Assembly: GCA_943913325.1 (NCBI GenBank)
Contig: CALTXP010000051.1
Span: 1 to 10,887, forward strand
Reading direction: 5' to 3'
Length of the DNA stretch: 10,887 bases
Source: an uncultured Anaerococcus sp.
GTDB taxonomy: Bacteria > Bacillota > Clostridia > Tissierellales > Peptoniphilaceae
The notes under the pieces are model-generated. The model saw only the letters and a program-made list of their open reading frames with translations, did no database searches and was not told the DNA's origin. Of the stretch, positions 7,384 to 10,887 are shown one piece after another. Each line of letters opens with the position of its first letter. Position 1 is the first letter of the stretch. The translations under genes were made by a program, and so were the position numbers.

Positions 7384-7399
7384 TATTTTATATAAAATA
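7384..7399. promoter_or_regulatory. 16-bp perfect palindrome upstream of the glycerate operon
   Basis: TATTTTATATAAAATA is perfectly self-complementary and lies about 67 bases upstream of the candidate -35 element. It could be a regulator's operator, but perfect A/T palindromes arise easily in such AT-rich sequence, and no regulator gene is beside it. The rest of the 305-base gap from 7263 to 7567 holds the promoter, the jag terminator and no gene I can support. Confidence 0.3.
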
Positions 7400-7484
7400 G
7401 ATGGAAGATTTATAACTTTAATTCATAAAGTCCTGTAGATTGTAATTAGATAAATATATATGATTAGAAATGTTAATTAATATT

Positions 7485-7524
7485 AAAAAAGCGGGTATTC
7501 CAGCTATGAAAAGGAATACTCCGC
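7485..7524 (-). terminator. Intrinsic terminator of the rpmH-rnpA-yidD-yidC-jag operon
   Basis: On the minus strand GCGG-A-GTATTCC (7524-7513) pairs with GGAATACCCGC (7501-7491): 11 base pairs with one bulged A and an 11-base loop, followed at once by six T (7490-7485). It lies 44 bases past the jag stop codon and is one of the few GC-rich patches in this intergenic region, a textbook intrinsic terminator. Confidence 0.92.
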
Positions 7525-7567
7525 ATAAAATATATTCTATTAAATTAACTATAAAATACTAAAATTT

Positions 7568-8848
7568 TTATTCTTCATCTTCTCCCACATAGTCTACAAC
7601 CACATATCTCTTAGGTTCCTTACCTTCTGAATGGCTGCCTACGTTTGGGTGTTTGCTTATTTCTTCATGAGCTAATCGTCTTTCGTATGAGTTCATGTAT
7701 TTAAGATTCCAAGCTTTTTTACTTTTAGCTACTTTTATTGCGGTATCTGACGCAAGTTCTTTAATTTTTTCATCGCGACGTTTTTTATAATTATTTATAT
7801 CTACATTTACTCTTAGGTTATTAGCTCTTGAATCAATGGATTTTCTTATGATAAGCTCTATAGCATCAAGAGTAGCTCCACCCTTTCCTATAGCAATACC
7901 TGTGTCACTTTCCTCTACTTTAGCATCTAATTTAATTATAGATCCTTCTAGATTTCCATATACACTAGCATTTTCAAAATGCATTTGTTTTAGAATTTCC
8001 TCTAAAAATTCCTTAGCCTTATAATACTTATCTATATCTGTTTGTTGCTTATCATATGCTATATCATGACTAATATTATCTGCCTTAAAATCATCAGAAA
8101 GCTTTTCCTTAGTTTCATTTAATTTCTTATCAGTGTCCTTACTTGAATCAGAAGATTCAAAGGTTAATCTTTCTGTAACATTAGAGCTTTCCTTATCTAT
8201 ATCAGACTTACTATCAGAATCATCCTCAAACTTAGTAAATAAAATTGAATTATCTTTTTTATTATTTTCTCTTTTAAGATCTTCTTGCTCTAATGATTGT
8301 TTATTTGTATCATTTTTTTCTAGAGAATCTATTCTTTGATCAAGAACTTTTGATAAATCATCTGCATTTTTCTTATTGTCCTTGGATTTTTCTTCATAAG
8401 AATTGATCTTTTGAAGTCTCTCATAATTTCCAAGATTTTCTTCTTCATCTTTGATATCATGAATACTTTGTTCAAACTTAGCACCGTCACTAGCATAATC
8501 ATCTTTTCTAGAGTCATCTTCTACTATAGGAACTTCATCTTTGTAATTTGCAGAAGCTTTATCTTTGTAATAATTACTACGATCTTTTACATTATATTCA
8601 CGATCGAAATCAGGACTTCCTACTGTATCTTTCTTAATCTCATCTTCAATATCTAAAATAGCTTCATTTATATCTTCATCATAAGATATGCGAACGACAG
8701 CATCCTTACTACCAATACCTAAAAATCCACTAGAGCCCTCATTTATAACTTCTATATCTACTTCAGATCTATGTCTATCAATTTCTGCTAGAGCACGCCT
8801 AATAGCTTCATCTTTAGTTTTTGCTTGTTTTATTATTGACTTTCTCAT
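7568..8848 (-). CDS. jag: RNA-binding protein Jag/KhpB (EloR), with a very long linker
   Basis: Jag/KhpB/EloR is a cytoplasmic RNA-binding protein that, in streptococci, partners with KhpA and controls cell elongation. Domains in order: a Jag-N domain at about 1-56 with GSSGFLGIG (38-46); a strongly charged low-complexity linker at about 60-270, rich in Asp, Glu, Lys, Ser and Asn; a KH domain at about 275-350 whose GxxG loop is GKGG (321-324); and an R3H domain at about 352-420, with R390 and H394 in ERRLAH. At 426 residues it is about twice the B. subtilis protein (about 208), and all the extra length is in the linker. In S. pneumoniae the equivalent linker carries a threonine phosphorylated by StkP; this linker has many Ser/Thr. 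The start is ATG at 8848 with GAGGT upstream. It overlaps the end of yidC by 35 bases. Confidence 0.95.
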   Translation of the reverse strand: MRKSIIKQAKTKDEAIRRALAEIDRHRSEVDIEVINEGSSGFLGIGSKDAVVRISYDEDINEAILDIEDEIKKDTVGSPDFDREYNVKDRSNYYKDKASANYKDEVPIVEDDSRKDDYASDGAKFEQSIHDIKDEEENLGNYERLQKINSYEEKSKDNKKNADDLSKVLDQRIDSLEKNDTNKQSLEQEDLKRENNKKDNSILFTKFEDDSDSKSDIDKESSNVTERLTFESSDSSKDTDKKLNETKEKLSDDFKADNISHDIAYDKQQTDIDKYYKAKEFLEEILKQMHFENASVYGNLEGSIIKLDAKVEESDTGIAIGKGGATLDAIELIIRKSIDSRANNLRVNVDINNYKKRRDEKIKELASDTAIKVAKSKKAWNLKYMNSYERRLAHEEISKHPNVGSHSEGKEPKRYVVVDYVGEDEE

Positions 8849-9572
8849 CTTTTACCTCGAATGTTTGAACTTGATTAGGTTTTTTAACTGTAAAATGCAA
8901 TATTACCATTATTATAAGTCTTATGATAGAACTCATTGTATAATAAAGTGGAAGACCTGCAGGAAGGCTTCTAAACATGAAAAAATAGAGTAGAGGCATC
9001 ATTAAAAATGTCTTGCTCATACCAGCCATAGGACCTTCTGTCATTTGTGGATTAGTCTTCATTGAAAACAATTGAACACCAAATTGGGATAAACTTGTTA
9101 AAAGTGGAAGACCAAACCAATATGGGTCTTGTTTAGTTAAATCGCTTACCCAATAAAAATCTTTTCTAATACCTTCTATACCTTCTGGGAATACGAAAGT
9201 TTTAGTATCACGCATAACCCTAAATAAAGCAAAAAGAATTAAAAGTTGCAAAATCATCATTAAACAGGATGAAAAACCAGGGTTGACTCCTTCTTCCTTA
9301 TATAGTTCTTGCATTTTCTTTTGCATAATTTGAGGATCATAAGAATATTTCTTTTGGATTTCATCCATCTTTGGTTTTATTTTTTGTGTACTTTCTGCTT
9401 GTTTTTGTTGAGAAATAGTAACTGGTACTGTAAGTAAAGTTACAAGCAGAGTCATAAGTATAATCGCAATAGCATAAAAGCTTATATTGCTAGGTTCTAC
9501 TTGATTTGCTGCAAGTGAATCATATATCCATCTCATCAACTTACCAAGTAAAGTAGCTATAAAATTTAACAT
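8814..9572 (-). CDS. yidC: Membrane protein insertase YidC (Oxa1 family)
   Basis: YidC inserts and folds membrane proteins alone or with SecYEG. This 252-residue protein is the short Gram-positive form, without the large extracytoplasmic domain of Gram-negative YidC. Features: an N-terminal amphipathic stretch (1-20) with no lipobox cysteine, a first core membrane helix (about 32-52), a charged cytoplasmic hairpin (54-95), a second helix (about 103-120) after GVNPGFSSC, further helices at about 152-170 and 186-200, and the closing family motif LPAGLPLYYTMSSIIRL (203-219). The tail is hydrophilic and Lys-rich. Aligned by eye on the conserved proline P50, the position holding the groove arginine of SpoIIIJ/YidC is Thr45. 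The start ATG at 9572 has GGAG five bases upstream. It lies between yidD and jag as in most Firmicutes. Confidence 0.96.
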   Translation of the reverse strand: MLNFIATLLGKLMRWIYDSLAANQVEPSNISFYAIAIILMTLLVTLLTVPVTISQQKQAESTQKIKPKMDEIQKKYSYDPQIMQKKMQELYKEEGVNPGFSSCLMMILQLLILFALFRVMRDTKTFVFPEGIEGIRKDFYWVSDLTKQDPYWFGLPLLTSLSQFGVQLFSMKTNPQMTEGPMAGMSKTFLMMPLLYFFMFRSLPAGLPLYYTMSSIIRLIIMVILHFTVKKPNQVQTFEVKDEKVNNKTSKN

Positions 9573-9623
9573 AAATACTCCATAAATTTATTCGGGAGAA
9601 AACCCCTAAGTAAGTCTAATAGT

Positions 9624-9839
9624 CTATCTAACAGGATCGTAGCCACCCTTAGAAAAAGGATTGCATCTTAAAATTCTCCACACAGACATAAAAAAAGCTC
9701 TGAAAAACCCGTATTTTTTAAAGCACTCAATAGCATATTGTGAGCAAGTAGGGTAATATTTGCATTTTCCTCTGCCTAACTGTGGAGAAATGTAAGTTTT
9801 ATAAAAATTAATTATTCTAATAAAAATTTTATTTAACAT
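9624..9839 (-). CDS. yidD: Membrane protein insertion efficiency factor YidD
   Basis: YidD is a small protein that binds the inner face of the membrane and aids YidC-dependent insertion. The 71 residues contain the family's complete signature: an N-terminal amphipathic helix, YKTYISPQLG (13-22), the cysteine motif CKYYPTCSQYAIE (26-38), and RILRCNPFSKGGYDPV (55-70). The start ATG at 9839 overlaps the end of rnpA by 11 bases. Only a weak A/G-rich ribosome binding site is visible, so translation is probably coupled to rnpA. yidC follows after 51 bases. Confidence 0.96.
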   Translation of the reverse strand: MLNKIFIRIINFYKTYISPQLGRGKCKYYPTCSQYAIECFKKYGFFRAFFMSVWRILRCNPFSKGGYDPVR

Positions 9840-10179
9840 AAAAAATCTTATTCTTTTTAAATGCCTTGTTTAATACATGACCTAAGGTTCTTTTAAGAGA
9901 CTTATAATCAAAGTCAGTCACATGCTTTTTAGGAATAATAATTATATCAACTCCATTGAGATTATTATAATTTTTTCTTACTATATCACGCAGTCTTCTT
10001 TTTAAAAGATTGCGTTCATTAGCCTTTCCAATCTTTTTACTGATAGAAAATCCAAATCTAGGATGATTAAGGCCATTATTTTTTATTAATATAGTAAAAT
10101 CTCTATTAAAAAAAGCATTACTTTTCTTATATACACGCTTAAAATCTGTATCTTTTCTTAAACTAAGTCGCTTTTCCAT
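9829..10179 (-). CDS. rnpA: Ribonuclease P protein component
   Basis: RnpA is the protein cofactor of RNase P, which removes the 5' leader of precursor tRNAs with the catalytic RNA. The 116-residue basic protein shows the family core: an N-terminal LRKDTDFKRVYKKS (7-20) with the aromatic residues that touch the pre-tRNA leader, then GFSISKKIGKA (43-53), and the RNR-type helix ERNLLKRRLRDIVR (55-68). The usual second R of the RNR motif is L here (RNL), while the neighbouring basic residues are kept. The start ATG at 10179 has AGGA five to six bases upstream. It follows rpmH after 62 bases, as in nearly all bacteria. Confidence 0.97.
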   Translation of the reverse strand: MEKRLSLRKDTDFKRVYKKSNAFFNRDFTILIKNNGLNHPRFGFSISKKIGKANERNLLKRRLRDIVRKNYNNLNGVDIIIIPKKHVTDFDYKSLKRTLGHVLNKAFKKNKIFYVK

Positions 10180-10216
10180 TTGTATCCTAAATTTCTAATA
10201 AAGCGATTACTTAACT

Positions 10217-10237
10217 ATAGGCTGATATTTAGCCTAT
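10217..10237 (-). other. Hairpin between rpmH and rnpA
   Basis: ATAGGCT and AGCCTAT form a perfect 7-bp stem with a 7-base loop in the 62-base gap. No T run follows on the minus strand, so it is not a classic terminator. A stem here could mark RNA processing or partly uncouple the abundant L34 message from rnpA. That role is inference. Confidence 0.45.
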
Positions 10238-10241
10238 TATA

Positions 10242-10376
10242 TTAAGCAGATAATCTTTTTCTATTCTTTTTACGTCTTGATTTTAAAACTCTTCTGCCAC
10301 CTGGAGTAGACATTCTTTTTCTAAAACCATGATCTTTAGCTCTTTTTCTTCTATTTGGTTGATAGGTTCTTTTCAT
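10242..10376 (-). CDS. rpmH: 50S ribosomal protein L34
   Basis: A 44-residue, extremely basic protein of the large ribosomal subunit, reading MKRTYQPNRRKRAKDHGF at its start, then MSTPGGRRVL (22-31) and ending RKRLSA. This is the full length and sequence pattern of L34. It begins with ATG at 10376 after a near-perfect GAGGAGGTG ribosome binding site and ends with TAA at 10244-10242. It is the first gene of the operon reading away from the origin. Confidence 0.98.
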   Translation of the reverse strand: MKRTYQPNRRKRAKDHGFRKRMSTPGGRRVLKSRRKKNRKRLSA

Positions 10377-10411
10377 AGTTACACCTCCTCATAAAATTTT
10401 AGACTCATATT

Positions 10412-10440
10412 ATTATATGTAGAAATAGTTAATATGTCAA
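10412..10440 (-). promoter_or_regulatory. Consensus sigma-A promoter of rpmH operon
   Basis: On the minus strand TTGACA (10440-10435) and TATAAT (10417-10412) are both perfect, with the ideal 17-base spacer. Transcription would start near 10405, giving a leader of about 29 bases. This predicts very strong expression, as suits a ribosomal protein gene. Confidence 0.93.
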
Positions 10441-10554
10441 GATTTTTTGTTGATTTTAAGCTCTTATAAGCTATTTTAGTAATAAATGAATAATAATTCC
10501 AACTGTTAATTCATAAATATACAAATATCCTCTAATAAACTTATAATAATGCAA

Positions 10555-10563
10555 TGTTGATAA
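10555..10563 (-). promoter_or_regulatory. DnaA box (8/9)
   Basis: Minus strand TTATCAACA, one mismatch to TTATCCACA. It is the box closest to rpmH. Confidence 0.5.
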
Positions 10564-10580
10564 CTTTTTATATAAAATAT

Positions 10581-10589
10581 TTCTCCACA
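10581..10589 (+). promoter_or_regulatory. DnaA box (8/9)
   Basis: Plus strand TTCTCCACA, one mismatch at position 3. Confidence 0.55.
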
Positions 10590-10609
10590 GGATATTAACC
10601 AAAAATTTA

Positions 10610-10618
10610 TATGGATAA
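10610..10618 (-). promoter_or_regulatory. DnaA box (8/9)
   Basis: Minus strand TTATCCATA, one mismatch at position 8, inside a very AT-rich stretch (10600-10640). Confidence 0.5.
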
Positions 10619-10666
10619 ATATAATAATATATGTTTAGAAAGAATGTAAAAGTCTGAAAACTCATG

Positions 10667-10692
10667 ATAAATATAAAAATTTTTAATAAATA
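10667..10692. other. 26-bp pure A/T stretch, candidate DNA-unwinding element
   Basis: No G or C occurs in these 26 bases, and the stretch ends 8 bases before the DnaA box at 10700. Position beside a DnaA box suits easy strand opening, but much of the intergenic DNA here is nearly as AT-rich, so the call is tentative. Confidence 0.35.
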
Positions 10693-10699
10693 CACATAC

Positions 10700-10708
10700 T
10701 TTTCCACA
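10700..10708 (+). promoter_or_regulatory. DnaA box (8/9)
   Basis: Plus strand TTTTCCACA, one mismatch at position 3. The box at 10871 is the same variant on the other strand. Confidence 0.6.
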
Positions 10709-10760
10709 ATTGCACAAGTCTTACAGATTAATTTATATATTGGTAATTGAGTTTTCCCAA

Positions 10761-10787
10761 AACTTATCTACAATCTGTGGATAAGTT
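10761..10787. promoter_or_regulatory. Inverted pair of DnaA boxes abutting the rightward promoter
   Basis: Arms AACTTATCTACA (10761-10772) and TGTGGATAAGTT (10776-10787) are inverted repeats with one mismatch and a 3-base centre. The left arm holds TTATCTACA (8/9), the right arm the perfect box TTATCCACA on the minus strand at 10784-10776. The right arm runs two bases into the -35 hexamer of the promoter at 10786, so DnaA bound here would compete with RNA polymerase. DnaA autorepression is known in other bacteria; here it is inferred. Confidence 0.8.
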
Positions 10788-10814
10788 GTCAAAGGCTCTA
10801 TTTTAAGGTATAAT
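10786..10814 (+). promoter_or_regulatory. Promoter reading right, presumably for dnaA
   Basis: TTGTCA (10786-10791) and a perfect TATAAT (10809-10814) with a 17-base spacer. Transcription would start near 10821 and leave the window after about 65 bases of leader. By conserved gene order (rpmH and dnaA divergent about the origin) the target should be dnaA, which is not in the window. Confidence 0.85.
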
Positions 10815-10870
10815 TCTAGGTGTAAAAATATATGGAAAATCCCAAATTTCCTTTTTATTAGATAATTTTT

Positions 10871-10879
10871 TGTGGAAAA
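10871..10879 (-). promoter_or_regulatory. DnaA box (8/9) in the leader of the rightward transcript
   Basis: Minus strand TTTTCCACA, one mismatch. It lies about 50 bases downstream of the predicted start of the rightward transcript, so bound DnaA could act as a roadblock. Confidence 0.55.
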
Positions 10880-10887
10880 GTTTTTAA

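Larger units (their letters stand above)
10555..10879. other. Origin region (oriC) with a DnaA-box cluster
   Basis: The gene-free stretch from 10441 to the window end carries seven 9-mers matching the DnaA box TTATCCACA exactly or with one mismatch. On the plus strand: 10581 (TTCTCCACA), 10700 (TTTTCCACA) and 10764 (TTATCTACA). On the minus strand: 10555-10563, 10610-10618, 10776-10784 (perfect) and 10871-10879. It lies between rpmH and a rightward promoter, the standard place of the origin upstream of dnaA. In Bacillus-type origins a second box cluster and the unwinding element lie after dnaA, outside this window, so this may be only one half of oriC. From 10441 to 10554 I see no feature beyond AT-rich sequence. 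Confidence 0.9.

Noticed and set aside
10471..10707. Open reading frame of 78 codons on the minus strand in the origin region
   Set aside because: Composition is Phe/Tyr/Ile/Lys as expected of translated AT-rich DNA, there is no convincing ribosome binding site, and it runs through several DnaA boxes and the A/T-only stretch.
10832..10861. Nine-codon frame on the plus strand (MENPKFPFY) in the leader of the rightward transcript
   Set aside because: Its only Shine-Dalgarno-like bases (10818-10822) coincide with the predicted transcription start, so they would be missing or at the very 5' end; probably chance.

Overview
The window is the left flank of a chromosomal replication origin from a strongly AT-rich Gram-positive bacterium (Firmicutes/Bacillota). 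The gene order rpmH-rnpA-yidD-yidC-jag ... mnmE-mnmG-rsmG is the conserved origin-left cluster, with ribosome binding sites of the GGAGG type and sigma-A-type promoters. A low-GC anaerobic coccus of the Peptoniphilaceae/Tissierellia kind would fit, but that is a guess from composition and layout; no rRNA or other marker is present. Every protein-coding gene found is on the minus strand and reads away from the origin.

Right end (about 10380-10887): a gene-free origin region with seven near-consensus or consensus DnaA boxes, a 26-bp pure A/T stretch, a consensus promoter reading left into rpmH, and a near-consensus promoter reading right out of the window. By conserved order the rightward promoter should serve dnaA, whose coding region is not in the window. 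Positions 10376-7568 hold rpmH, rnpA, yidD, yidC and jag: ribosomal protein L34, the RNase P protein, two factors for membrane protein insertion, and an RNA-binding regulator of envelope growth. They read as one operon with overlapping genes, closed by a strong intrinsic terminator at 7524-7485.

Middle (7317-4858): a separate two-gene unit, glycerate kinase plus a GntP-family permease, with its own promoter. The likely job is glycerate uptake and phosphorylation into lower glycolysis. It sits between jag and mnmE, which are usually close neighbours.

Left (4817-829): mnmE, mnmG and rsmG form an overlapping operon for tRNA wobble-uridine and 16S rRNA modification. It has its own consensus promoter, and its terminator stem contains the rsmG stop codon. 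Beyond it is a CPBP-family membrane protease gene (757-20). Two parS-like sites, at 814-829 and 2939-2954, match the Bacillus ParB-binding consensus at 14 and 15 of 16 positions and share the same variant centre, suggesting that this is the chromosome's centromere region. parA/parB are not in the window.

I found no phage, insertion sequence, CRISPR, tRNA/rRNA gene or obviously new multi-gene system. The points most worth attention are the variant parS sites, the DnaA-box inverted repeat abutting the rightward promoter, the loss of the usual groove arginine in YidC, the very long charged linker in Jag, and the inserted glycerate operon.
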